64,000 bases of DNA, from contig NC_079877.1 in the NCBI RefSeq assembly GCF_029227915.1, positions 28,049,851-28,113,850 on the forward strand, written 5' to 3'. The number at the start of each line of letters is the position of its first letter. Positions within the stretch are counted from its first letter, which is position 1. Source of the stretch: Hydractinia symbiolongicarpus. Taxonomy: Eukaryota > Cnidaria > Hydrozoa > Anthoathecata > Hydractiniidae. Positions 34,348 through 45,821 of the stretch are shown one piece after another. The notes under the pieces are model-generated. The model saw only the letters and a program-made list of their open reading frames with translations. It searched no databases and had not been told where the DNA came from. Made by a program: the position numbers and the translations under genes.

Positions 34348-35189
34348 CTATAAAATATAGAAATAAGAATGAATCTTGTTAATAATCGAATTAGGTGTAG
34401 TATTTAAGGTATATATATATAGGTATGGCATCGTTTTAGCAAGCACCTATTTATTGTTCAATTTCTGCACGCTTTGCAAGGGGTAATTGTTTGATTGTAA
34501 GTCCTATCCGTCCAGCATTTCTTGCAACTCTCGATAAAACACAAACCCTCATCTTAATCTTCAAAAAACATTTTTTTCAACAAATAACTTTATACTTTTA
34601 TTTTTCAACATACTTGCGTTAAATTTCAAAATGTCCTTAACAATCTTTACCTTTAATAAATTCACTTTTAATGTTTTGAAATGTACTGCCCAACGCAGAT
34701 GGTATCAGCGTTATTATGTATTATATTGTCGCTTCTAAAAAAGGCCTTTGTGAGAAGGTTTATTATAATAAAAAAAAATCCCCGATCGCAGGCAACATTT
34801 CAGTTTATTTACAGCTTTGGCGCACACATTTTTATTGTTTATGTCAGCATAAAGAACAGCAATAACAATTTCAATAACGTCATATTTTTTGTTTAATTAT
34901 CTTTTTGAAAGCTGTAAAGGCTACCGAAGGTTCATCTTAAATGCCAAATTTGGTCTTGGTAGACTTTTCTAAGAAACGTCTCATGACGTTTCTTCGTTTG
35001 CGTTTGTTATATTCCCTTCAACCTGGAAATTGTTAAATTAGAACTATTTTTATTGATTGTCAAAAGCTTAAATTTGTTAATATGGTTTTTTCTGTATTCC
35101 TAAACTCACTGTAATTGCCAAGAATAACAAATCTAAAGGTTTTATGTAATCGAGGACAGAAAACAATAACAAATAAAGCAACAAAGGCA

Positions 35190-35664
35190 TCAAAAACTAT
35201 AATAAAAACAACATCAACAACTATAATAAAAACAACATCAACAATTATAATAAAAACAAAATCAACGACTATAATAAAAACAAAATCAACGACTATAATA
35301 AAAACAACATCAACAAGTATAATAAAAACAGCATCAACACCTATAATAAAAACAACATCAACAACTATAATAAAAACAACATCAACAACTATAATAAAAA
35401 CAACATCAACAAGTATAATAAAAACAAAATCAACGACTATAATAAAAACAACATCAACAAGTATAATAAAAACAACATCAACACCTATAATAAAAACAAC
35501 ATCAACACCTATAATAAAAACAACATCAACAACTATAATAAAAACAACATCAACAACTATAATAAAAACAACATCAACAACTATAATAAAAACAACATCA
35601 ACAACTATAATAAAAACAACATCAACAACTATAATAAAAACAACATCAACAACTATAATAAATA
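35190..35664 (+). repeat. 24-bp minisatellite, about 20 units
   Basis: The unit ACAACATCAACAACTATAATAAAA has variant positions (ACA/AAA, ACA/GCA, ACT/AGT/CCT) distributed among units. The unit length is a multiple of three, so a frame of IIKTTST repeats stays open for 198 codons, but composition and the surrounding context give no sign of a gene. It may lie in an intron of the Ig-like gene. Confidence 0.9.
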
Positions 35665-36508
35665 ACAGCTATAATAAAAGCAATAGCTCAACAGTGATAA
35701 AAATACAATAGAACATAAACCACTTACACAAGTTAATAGGGAAAAAAAGCAGAAGCAACAACAACAGCGGTGTCACATCATTCATAACGTATAAACATCT
35801 TAGTAGGATTTGCGCTGATGTCATTCTTTAAAACAAGTTACCGTAATGTTTCCTCAAACATTCAATTTAATTGCATCAGCAATTAATATGTACAATTACA
35901 GTTATTAATTCATAAATTGCATCACAAACCAGAAACGCTTATTAGTAAATTCGACATAATCGCATGTAAAACTGATCAAATGTCTTTTTTGAGTTTCCAT
36001 GTAATAGTAGAATTTCTTCTTTTCTTACATAAATAAACTTGAATTTAGTTGCATTTCCCTGTACGCTCGTTTTTTTTATGTTAAAGGCTTGATAAATGAT
36101 GGATAATATAAAATGTACTACAAAAGAAAAAGAAACATTCGAAAGAGAATAGACAAGTTTGGTCATTTTATTTTGAACAGATATTAAGGCAGTTAAGTGA
36201 TGAAGAAAATAAACTTTGAAGACGTTTTGTCAATCAATTACTTTCTCAAAATAGGGCTTAAAATTTTATAATCTTTGAAACTCAAATTTCGCGTGTGAAT
36301 GTTGGCTTACATTTTTGAATTTAACAAAAATATTGCACATTAAAATATCCGGACAAAACTATTAATTCTGTAAAAATGCATAGACCAAAGCTAAACAATA
36401 ATACAACCAATGAAGGATGCTGAAGGTTTGGATGAAAAGGAAAGAAAAGGCTAAGGAAACTCCTACTTCAAATATTTTGAATGAAAGTTTATTATTTGTA
36501 GAATAAGT
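35665..36508. other. No supported gene; one weak exon candidate
   Basis: The minus-strand ORF 36166-35942 begins MTKLVYSLSNVSFSFVVHF, is hydrophobic like a signal sequence, and contains TAT|GTAAGA, a possible donor. It could be a first exon of the Ig-like gene, but its phase (0) does not fit the known exon directly, so it is not called. Confidence 0.3.
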
Positions 36509-36956
36509 CGAAATGTTTCTTGCGTGCTTTCCCATTTCTACCCCATATATTTATAGCCTGCTAAATCTTTCCTTCATTCTAAACAAAGTTAAAGAGCTTA
36601 CGTGCAAGTGGGACATTCTGATAATTGGTCGATGGGACAGTATTATGAAAATTGTTCCTGCATAAATTCAGTATCAAGATGTCTTAACTTGGAAAACGTA
36701 TTAAACATCAAAAACCAATCAAATAAAATGTTTGTGCGCCATCATTTATTATTTAAAAACTAGAATAACCACATTACCAAGTTTGATGCAAAGGCCTTCA
36801 CTTGTTACTTCGAACAGCTTTTAACCACCTCTCGGTTAGTTTCATTTTACCGCACGTACTGGTGTCCTATATATATCAACTGCAGTTAAAATTAAATTTT
36901 AACAGCAGTTGATATATACAGGGGTAGAAATGGGAAAACACGCAAGAAACATTTCG
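36509..36956. mobile_element. Foldback element with 36-bp arms and central hairpin
   Basis: 36509-36544 (CGAAATGTTTCTTGCGTGCT...CTACCCC) and 36921-36956 are inverted copies with one mismatch. Next to the right arm lies a long hairpin (TATATCAACTGC ... GCAGTTGATATA, with inner AGTTAAAATT/AATTTTAAC) at about 36872-36918. No ORF inside. No target duplication identified. Confidence 0.75.
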
Positions 36957-37344
36957 AAAATATATGAAGTTGAGAGTATGAAATTTATTCGTACAAGATT
37001 CTCATTTTGCGAGCACGAAGAATAGATCTATGTTTACATTTTTGATTTCATTCTTTTAAATTAATTTTTGATAAAAACAAGTTAAATTCAGAAAAATGAA
37101 TTACGTAAAAGTTATTATATTTACGTTTACGTTATTGTGAATGAATAGTTTTGATAAAAAAAGTAGATAAAAACAATAGCGTAATTCTATCTATATTCCA
37201 AATATAAGAATAAAACATAACATAAGATTATTACATTAACATTGCATTCAATATTTTCTACTCATAACTTATCCATACAAAATAAACACGAAACTAAAAA
37301 GTAGGCGAAATAATACAAAACAAAAGTAGTCATAGCCAGTAGCA

Positions 37345-37573
37345 AAAAGATTGGGTAGAGATTATAGTGGAAGGTTGTGAGTATATTTGCCAATCGAGAT
37401 ATCTCAGAGATTATAACAGTGTGAATGGACGTTTTTTATTTAGAGTTAATAATAGGATTGATATCTTAGTCGGTGGATTACTTGAGAAAAACTTTCTATG
37501 CATGCCTTTCGTACCTCAAATGGAAGTGTATAATGCGCTAGGATGCCCTTCGTAGGACCCTTATTAACATAAA
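37345..37573 (+). mobile_element. tRNA-derived SINE, copy B
   Basis: The body GATTATAACAGTGTGAAT, TAATAGGATTGATATC, TAATGCGCTAGGATGC and CCCTTCGTAGGACCCTTATT matches the body of the SINE at 20838-21074 in order and length. The tRNA head is nearly lost (TGGGTAGAG...GTGGAAGGTTGTGAG). A run of seven A follows the end. Clearly older than copy A. Confidence 0.7.
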
Positions 37574-39925
37574 AAAATGAAGAAGGCATCTTTTATAAAT
37601 AATCATATTAAGAATAATCTATGTAAAGATCCCCCGTCCTGTATTAGAGATAATCCTACGATATCCATTTTGTCAGTAATTAATTTTTTTTATAATAACA
37701 ATATAGAAACAAGAAAGAGGGAAATGAAAATTGCTCCACCCTGCGTACTATTGGTAATATATTCGAAAGAATGTCCTTGAAACTTTCAGTACGTGATATT
37801 TAATCATTTCGGAATGGAAAGACAAAAAAACACTGTGAAATTTCAAGCAGGTGCTTTGTTATGGTCATATTTATATATCATATTTTTCAAATTTCTTGAT
37901 AATACGTGCTTTAATTCATTAAAAATCCATGGTTGTGGGTTTAATTGGTACAAATAGTACAATTAGCCTACCCCGCCTCTAGGGCGTTAATATTTTCCTG
38001 ATATAACACCATTCACGTCCAACGATTTTTTTTATTATTCTTTCATTTTGTACAGCTGTTTTAAAATTGGCGCCCTGCGAAATTTTTTTTTTTGGTTAAT
38101 AGCTGCAAAAAAGGAATCTTTCCAACCAAATAATGAACCCAATAAACGCTATATCGCATCAAATAGGCTTATCAACTGTGTTCTAATATTTGTTGAATTG
38201 CCGCCACAATAAGTTGCCGGGTTAAATAGTTAGAATATCATTCAAAATTTTAAAATATTTAATTTTGACATTTTCAAACAGACTTCGTCAAAAATATAGG
38301 TAAAACAACAGAACATTGAAAACTAGAATTTTAATAAACATTGCTGATAATACTTATTTGGTTTTTAATTGTCGTGGGATAGAAATCATTCGTATCCAGC
38401 TATATCACTTCATACCCAAGAAAAAAGAAGTTATGGCGATAGGTAATTTTTGCTAAAATTTTGCTACACACCAAAATAGAATAAAAAACAAATTGTTTTC
38501 TAACAAACCTTCTCATAGGCGGAAGCAAACATAAACAATTCTCATGCTAGATTATTAAACAACCAGAGAAACGATTTTAGCATAGCTTACGTCCATATAG
38601 CCAGTTGATTATAATAAGTTGAGTATAGCTGATATATCGTGTATTTTGGTGTTAGTGTAAAGAAAAGTCACAATAAGTTATTTAGTGGACATTCTGTAAA
38701 GACGAAAACTGAGCTTAGGTATATGTGGAACATGTAAAGCAGTCTCGAAATATAGAACGAAACTCTTGGGTGGGACATATGGAGACTACCTTAATAGGGC
38801 TAAAAATCGTGTATTAGGTAATACTACTTAAAACATTAGACGAATCAGTCAAGTAAAGAAAGCTTAAAATATTTTACGTAAAAAAACAAGAATTATGTAA
38901 AACACCTGCGATGAAATAAGAACATTAAAACGAATATAAACAGATTTTCTGCTTCACAAAGAGATAAAGACTCCTTAAAACGTTATTTAGGAAGAAGATG
39001 AGCGCAGGACTGATAGAAGCCTGTTTTTGTGTTTTCTTTATTACATCATAAATTTTAAACTATATAAAATGGCTAAAAAATAAAACTGGCCATGAAAGGA
39101 GTCGTCGGTAAAAAAAAAGAATCGGCAAAAGTGTTTTGTCAGCAAAAATGTAAGAAAAGCAAAAAAGGGATTTTAGAGTATTTTAACAGGGACTTATTCA
39201 TTACGGTATACGTGATATAGTAGAATTTTTAATTTTAACAGACTCTCCTTCTTATTATTATGTGAAGAATATGATTAATTGTTACCTTTTTACAACTAGC
39301 AATTATTAAAATTGTTAAAGATATCTTTTGGCTACTTTTAAAATAGACATTGTATTTCATGAGAGCGAGAGAGTTGTAGAAAATAGATAGACTTTTTTGA
39401 ATGCCTGTATCTTTTAAATGGCTTACACAGCATATCATCACTACGTTTATGCAGCATGATGGCCCATGTAAGGTTTCTGGAAAGTATACACATTATTCTT
39501 TTCACACATGTTTCAAACATCCTTTGAGCTTAACTTCCATGTTAGTTATGAGTTAAATAAATATTCTTACAATAGGTGTCGTGACAGTTTGATTCAGTAT
39601 TTGAACTGTTGATGTTTTGGGTTTGATTAGAGTATCTGTGAAATTTAAGTACCCATTGTTATTTATTAATTTTTCTTTTTAGTAGCTCCTATTTTTCTAT
39701 CCAAAAAAACTATTCTCTTGTTACAATAAGCTCATCTATATTACTTATTTAACTTTGTGAATAAAGTTTTTTCAAATTTTCATTTTCATGGCGATTCTTA
39801 GAACAGGTTGTGTGACGTAGCTGTGATTTATGTTTTAAAATGTTATGTCTACTATCGTACCAATCTATCCTAAAATAGGTTAAATATATATAAGTGGGAA
39901 GGGGCACTGATTCTGAGGTCAAAAA
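37574..39925. other. Intergenic, no gene seen
   Basis: AT-rich, about 2.3 kb. Short ORFs near 37577 and 39235-39520 show no family features and no convincing splice sites. Confidence 0.55.
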
Positions 39926-40130
39926 ATAATATATATAATATATATAATATATATAATATATATAATATATATAATATATATAATATATATAATATATATA
40001 ATATATATAATATATATAATATATATAATATATATAATATATATAATATATATAATATATATAATATATATAATATATATAATATATATAATATATATAA
40101 TATATATAATATATATAATATATATAATAA
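39926..40130. repeat. 9-bp AT satellite (ATAATATAT)n
   Basis: About 22 perfect copies of a 9-bp unit composed only of A and T. Because 9 is a multiple of three, long YIL- and IIY-type frames stay open on the minus strand, but they are not genes. Confidence 0.97.
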
Positions 40131-40896
40131 TGAACGACAGCGATGTAGCACGATGTAGCAAAACCACCTTGATGACTGGTCTAGTTTGCAGAAAAACATT
40201 TGGCCTAAAATGATATTGACGTGACGCATATTCCACATTTTAAAAATTATTTTCAGTATGAATTTTTGTTAACTATGCCAAATCTTGTCAAGAGCAATGC
40301 AATTTTAATGTTTGGAATATTAGTGCCATTATCATGTTTATCAGCTTTTTGTTCACTGTGGCAAAATATTTAAAGCATGCAATATGAAATCTATCTTTTT
40401 GTTGTCTTAGTGTTGCAAGAGAAGTGGAATTTCAAACATCTCATTTTTGAGGAGTCGAATTTTAAAAATTTTACTCTCAAAACAAGTACTATTAAAGTTT
40501 AATTTGCACTCCATCAAAAGGCGCGATTTATAAATATATTTTTTTACTATTCTATTAACAAACATTTTAAACCAATTTGGACTTCAAACAGTATCAAGGT
40601 CACAAAAAAGATTTTAAAAACATTATCTTTTTTAGCAGGTTCTTTTCGCTAGCTATGCCCTATTTTGTCAATTCCGTAAAAAAAACCCAGGGCATATGCT
40701 ACGTGAGAACGAGTGTATTAAAAGGGAGGGCGAAAGAATTATCAGGAGCCGGATATAAGTATTAGTGTATTTTTGAAAAAGAATAAAAAACTACATACAA
40801 ACTTAACGTTGGTTTTATTAGAGTAATAGTAGAAAGTAAATTTTGTGGAGATAATTATCTTTATTTTTTATTAATACAGATAAAGCCAGTAAAGAA
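40131..40896. other. 5' region of the GPCR gene
   Basis: No separate gene. A pyrimidine-rich acceptor-like site TTTTTTATTAATACAG ends at 40879, 17 bases before the GPCR start codon. It could be the 3' end of a 5'UTR intron or a trans-splice acceptor. Confidence 0.45.
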
Positions 40897-41781
40897 ATGG
40901 TTAACCATACTAACCAGTCTTTAGAAGACAGTTTGTGGTGTTTGCAATACAATTTTGAAATCTATAAAACAGAAGTTGTTCGATGGAATCTCATTATATC
41001 ATGTTGTGTTGCTATTCTGTTAAGCTGTTTGATAGTAGCTGCCAATGGATTGCTGCTTATGCTTGTGTCAGCAAAAAAATCTGCAAGAAGCAAAATGAAC
41101 ACATTATACATCATGCTATCCATTTCGGATTTATTATCTGGACTCACGTATATTCCTGTGTATATTTATTTCTTGATTGGATTCTGCAAAAACTCGCCAT
41201 ATTGTTTTTTAGTCCCAATATGGTCAGTTTTAGGCTACGCAAACACAACAATGTCCATTTCAGCAATCGCTTGCATCACAATGGAAGTCTATTTAGCAGT
41301 AATTAATCCAATTGCTCACAAAACGCGCGTAAATAAGAAAATATTTCCTAAAATTTTAATAGCAATATGGTTGGTGTGTATAATATCGCCTTTCGTTATA
41401 AAGTTTGCTTTTCCAAAGGTCTGGTTGACATATCGAGCGTTCATTACGATTTATGGATTCACCATTCTTGTATCGTTAATAATATGTCAATACCGAGTCA
41501 ATGCTTACTTACACAAAAATCAAGGAAGTTCGTCAGAACATCGAAATAAAAAGGCGATACGCGTTGCCTTAGAAGTGCTGCTTGTGTACGGAATGACCAG
41601 TGTTCCATCAATTGCTTTTAACATAATTAACACTTTGAAACACTCACCAGCGAATCATTCGTATTGGGAAACATGGGTTGTTATTATCGCAGGATGCAAT
41701 GCATTGTTGGATACATTTATTTATGGTTTTCGTACAAATCAGCTAAAACGAGAAGCACGCGTTTTTGTATTTAGAGAATGA
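40897..41781 (+). CDS. Rhodopsin-class (class A) GPCR, 294 aa
   Basis: A seven-helix receptor in a single exon. Class A landmarks by residue: N50 in VAANGLL (helix 1), D78 in LSISDLLSG (helix 2), an E/DRY-position variant MEVY at 129-132 (the usual Arg is Val), W158 in helix 4, P237 in helix 6, and LDTFIYG at 271-277 in place of NPxxY (Pro replaced by Thr). N-terminal N-glycosylation sites NHT and NQS. The C-tail is very short (about 15 residues). Cysteines at 97 and 103 before helix 3 may form the extracellular disulphide. The ligand cannot be inferred; cnidarians have many such small orphan receptors. The altered DRY Arg and NPxxY Pro could mean unusual signalling. The start is the first ATG. 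Confidence 0.9.
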   Translation: MVNHTNQSLEDSLWCLQYNFEIYKTEVVRWNLIISCCVAILLSCLIVAANGLLLMLVSAKKSARSKMNTLYIMLSISDLLSGLTYIPVYIYFLIGFCKNSPYCFLVPIWSVLGYANTTMSISAIACITMEVYLAVINPIAHKTRVNKKIFPKILIAIWLVCIISPFVIKFAFPKVWLTYRAFITIYGFTILVSLIICQYRVNAYLHKNQGSSSEHRNKKAIRVALEVLLVYGMTSVPSIAFNIINTLKHSPANHSYWETWVVIIAGCNALLDTFIYGFRTNQLKREARVFVFRE

Positions 41782-42516
41782 ATTTGAACGATTGCTTTGA
41801 ATTAGTAAATTCTACTTCCTATTACCAATTAAACAATTGACCTTAGCAATGAGATTATCCTTAACTTTGTTGATGATTTGCTAATACTTCTCAATCAAAA
41901 ACCTACAGTAGGCGTCACCGAACAGTATATGAACTAAACACAGTAATATTCCCACCAAACGATCCAAATTCACTTTTTTCTCTTACAACTCTAAGGTTAT
42001 TGTAACTAATGTGAACATAAGGCCTGTTGATATTAACTAATATATAAAATGCAAGAAAATGAAAAGCATTACTGAGATTGATATTCTGACTGAGTTATTT
42101 CTCAATTAAACGTGCTGAAATTTGCAATAACTGTGGGATCAATATCCGCTTCTGTCGAAATGCATGCAAGTGGGTGTTTGGAAAGCACTTTTTTAGTACT
42201 GGACTGAAAATATTTAAACTTGATTGGCTTTAATTTTTTGCGTTGCAGAGTGTTTCCATTACTGTTGGCTGTGACATTATATTATTTTTCTACACTTGAA
42301 TTGACAAATGAACCTGTGTGGAAACTGTAGTCAGGGCTCTAAACCTTACAAATTTTGGTCAGAACTTATAAGCATATCTAAAAGTTACGTTAGATCGTCT
42401 AAATAGGAAATTTGTTGTTTACATTATTTCTTTTATAGCGATAGAAGTATAAAGTATCAAAAGCTACTTGTGCCATTGTATAGAGCTTGAAGAGAGGTGC
42501 AGAAAATAGTATTATA
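41782..42516. other. Intergenic, no gene seen
   Basis: 3' flank of the GPCR gene. No repeat or ORF of note. Confidence 0.55.
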
Positions 42517-42614
42517 CTAGTCGGTGGCCTTTGGAAATGTCCACGGTTTTGTCCGTCCTACTTGCGGTACCATTTTGCGTGACAGACAGACGCATGCGGG
42601 TATTAAAATATAGA
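42517..42614 (-). mobile_element. Complete 98-bp miniature Helitron
   Basis: On the minus strand it starts A|TCTATATTTTAATACCCGC, has GTCTGTCTGTCACGCAAAATGG and ends CACCGACTAG|T. Both ends and the A/T target fit Helitron rules, and the interior matches 12224-12327. It shows what the satellite-bearing copy at 11866 looked like before TCTG expansion. Confidence 0.8.
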
Positions 42615-44226
42615 TGCTAATTTTAATTGCTTCACTGATTTTACTGATTATAAAGATTTCAGACATTTAAGGAGTAGTTTCGAGTAATAACTAATATCTA
42701 AAGCTCTGAGGTGTATAAAACTTAGACATTTGCCAGGCTGGTGCGTAATAGATAACTATTAACCAAGTGTCGTAGATGCACATGATGGAAAACAAGGTTT
42801 ATTAGAAAAAAACAGACAGAGAATGTGTCCCCTACCCCTATCTTCTACCCCCACCCCTACCCTGTACCCCTTACTCCTATTTCTTCTTTAGGATTTTCAA
42901 AGTAACAAGTATACTTTTTTGATATCGTCGCTACAAAGCTTTTAGAAACATATAATTTGTTTGTTATTTGTCAGCCATCAAATCTGTGCTATCAAATAAT
43001 ATTGAATCTTGATTTTCATAATTAAAATTATCCTATTTTGCTGATAGTTTGTCTTGTCATGAGAGAGAAGAGAGATAAGAGTTGTTTGTCTATGTTTGTT
43101 TGTTTTTTTGTTTGTTTGTGTGACTTTTTTTAGTAGAATAGTTGTTCATTTTTCCTTGGAAATAGCTTGCGCTGTTAAAATATGCGACGATAGGCTATAT
43201 TTTTGTTAAAAAAAGGAAAGATCGGCGTGCATTGTTCTTGCATTGTCGCAACAAAGGACATTTTTGTAATACAACTGTGTATTGTCGAGCTAATGTATAT
43301 TTTTGCCTTTACATGCACGTGTGTTCCAAACGTACAAGTTTCTCTTAGTACGGGTTTCTCCTGCCAACCGTGCGGCAGGCGGTCGCCAGTATCTAATTAA
43401 GTCGTGCTATCTTAAATGTCAAATGACTTTTAAATCGATTAGAATTTAAATTAAGTTGTTGTCGAGTTTTCGTCACGAATTTCAAGTGTATATTTTTAAA
43501 GACATAAAGTGCAGTGTCATCTGCGTTGGTTGAAAAATGTGGTATTAAATTGTGTGTCGATACAAGCTTAGCGTGTTACATTTCTAATTGCAACATCATT
43601 CATTCATATTGACAGCAGGAGTAACACAGAAATGTTATGAGGAAAACTGGTGTACACGAAGTGAGTCCTTAAAGATTAGTGATTCTGTCTAAGCCCACAC
43701 GCGCTAACAAAAAAGCTCGTGGCTTTTTGGCGCGGGAGAAAAATAACGTTCACACACTTTTTTATGAGAATTATATCTTTTGAGTCTCGTGATTCTTAGA
43801 AAAAGAACTCTTTTAAACAACTTGTATCCTAAGAGAAATCGTTTACCTACGCCTCTCAATTTCTTGTCGTTTTGATTTTACCTGCTGATAGATATAAACC
43901 AAAGAAAAAAAATGCTATGCTTTTGCAATCCTTCCTGTTTCAAAGCATTTCTTGTTTTTGCATTGAATTGGATGATCTGAATATGTCTATTTTTTTCTTC
44001 AACGATGAAATGAGAAACGATATATAACTACACTTGTGATAAGCCGATGGCGTGCGAGATAAATGTACTCATTTTTTATATTTATCAAAAAACTGTCTAC
44101 TTTGAAAATGTTTGCATCACTTTGGTGTTCTTGTTAGAAAAATGTTTTATCAAACAAAGGACATATTGCGGAACTCGTTTTGCTCGTATTCTGATGGTGT
44201 AAACAGTGTTTTATTGATTGCCTGTC
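42615..44226. other. Intergenic, no gene seen
   Basis: Contains a C/T-rich piece with repeated ACCCCTA-like words (42825-42875), a TTTG-rich piece (43085-43118), and a small palindromic stretch near 43370 (CCGTGCGGCAGGCGG). No supported gene. Confidence 0.55.
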
Positions 44227-44229
44227 TTA

Positions 44230-45422
44230 AGCTTGGTGTCCATTTGGCGTTAACTCGCGTTAATTTTTTCGCGCTAATTCTTGATCTCAGAGTTAATCAT
44301 TTTGAATATTTAGCGCAAGGACGTTTCCATTACAAGTAAAATAAACGCTGATTTAATTCATTCGTTAATAAAATATGTCTGATTATATCGGGGATGACAT
44401 TTTATTATGGATTTGAAAGTTGAAAGAAGAAGGGAAAATCGAAATAGAAAAAAGTCTGTGTTTTTGGTCAATGAATTTTTTGTAACACAGTCGCAGTATG
44501 GAGAATATTACCATCTTCTGGAAGAATTATTCTTTCAAAGATTTCTCTGCCGTTTTGAAAAAAATGTAAAAATGTCTTTTACACACATAATACGTGCTCC
44601 GACGGGGGTTTTGCTGATTGTCATCCGACCGTGCCTCAGCATATATTTGTGGACCAATATACCTCCACACGAGATATCTGTGTCTACGTTCAACTGCACA
44701 AACTCCCTGCCCCGCCCAGGTTCGCTACTTAATTGCTAATGGTACGACTTTACTCTGGTATAGTGAAAAGATCTAGAAGCGCTAAACATTTCAAGCAGTG
44801 GTGTAATGAATCACGAACACTCGAACATAGATTAAATATACGTTCTTAATAATACTACAATACAAATACACATGTTCTAGAATGAGATAAATACAGTTAC
44901 CATCACCGACCCTATCGACCAAGATGCTCCTAGTGATCCGTACGTCTCTTTGCTGGTGTCAAAACATCACGTGTTACTTGCATTTTGCTAAAAAACCTTG
45001 GGCCAATGTTGTGCACTAGCGCGTGTGATCAATAACAAAGGGACGCCGTTTATCCAATACATCCCGTTTATTGTTTCGTTTGAGATATAGTTGAGTTGGT
45101 TTGAATAGGGGTTTGGGTGTTGTGGGATCGTGCATTATTCAAGCTTAGGAAGCTGACGCCATTTGCAAAGCATCTAGACATCTGGGCATGCTTGTTGGAA
45201 TTAGAAGGCATGGATACGAGGTGTCTCAATTTGGCTTGAGCGTGCTTATTTTTTATGTAAAAGTGTGTTTGCGTTAACCTCACGTTACTAAAAAAATTTG
45301 ATATCTAGCCCGCGCGCTAATTGGAGTTAAAATAAGTCATCGATGTTTTCATTAGGCGTTAAAAGTTAACTCCAGTTGGCGCATCTGCTTAACGCGATTT
45401 AACGCCAGTTTTAAACCAAACT
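44230..45422 (+). mobile_element. PIF/Harbinger-like transposon, internally deleted
   Basis: The left end AGCTTGGTGTCCATTTGGCG and the right end (reverse complement AGTTTGGTTTAAAACTGGCG) are terminal inverted repeats that continue with GTTAA.TCGCGTTAA. Both sides are flanked by TTA (44227-44229 and 45423-45425), the TWA target duplication typical of Harbinger elements. The 1.2-kb interior holds an N-terminal transposase fragment. Full Harbingers are usually several kb, so this is a deletion derivative. Confidence 0.85.
44407..44739 (+). pseudogene. Harbinger transposase N-terminal fragment
   Basis: The frame reads RRRENRNRKKSVFLVNEF, then QYGEYYHLLEELFFQRF, which follows the N-terminal pattern of Harbinger transposases (basic region, then an H/Y-rich segment before a DDE domain). 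No DDE catalytic block is present, and the frame runs into unrelated sequence after about residue 60. It lies just inside the left inverted repeat of 44230-45422. Confidence 0.55.
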
Positions 45423-45425
45423 TTA

Positions 45426-45821
45426 GTAGAGTGAAATATTTGTTGTTAAGAATTTATCCAATTAAAAAATCAAACAACCACTTTATATTTTCAATCACCT
45501 TCAATAACTACTAATTGCGGAATAAATTTCAAGTCATTAAAACAATGTGACGATAGAATAATTACCTCAATGATAAAAATCTATCTCCATGAACAACTAC
45601 ACGATTTTATTTAAACAATATTCTTATCAAGAACAACGAAAGGAAAATATTATAAATAAAGTTAAGCAATCTTTTTTTATCGTCGCGCAATTATGTTGAA
45701 GAGTAAACAAACTGTAAATAAAGAAAGATATACCTTTGTTGATATATCAGAAATATGGTAGAATAAGGAGTGTGAGTATTTACATATTTTTGTGAAAAGA
45801 ATAAAACAGCTGAACTAATTA
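45426..45821. other. 5' flank of second GPCR gene
   Basis: AT-rich, no ORF. An AATAAAACAG|CTGAAC site near 45809 might be an acceptor but is weak. Confidence 0.4.

Noticed and set aside
34441-34498. Short plus-strand exon between TTTTAG and GTAAGT
   Set aside because: It is open for 19 codons with good splice sites, but it is antisense to the Ig-like gene, very short, and has no partner exon.
35115-35711. 198-codon Thr/Ile/Lys-rich ORF as a secreted mucin-like protein
   Set aside because: It is made entirely of the 24-bp minisatellite, has no signal peptide, and shows no codon-level constraint that I can see.
35942-36166. Signal-peptide-like first exon for the Ig-like gene
   Set aside because: It has a hydrophobic start and a possible GTAAGA donor, but phase 0 does not match the phase-1 acceptor of the Ig exon, and nothing bridges them.
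39870-40238. YILYIL and IIYIIY frames on the minus strand
   Set aside because: They are products of the 9-bp AT satellite, with no coding signature outside it.
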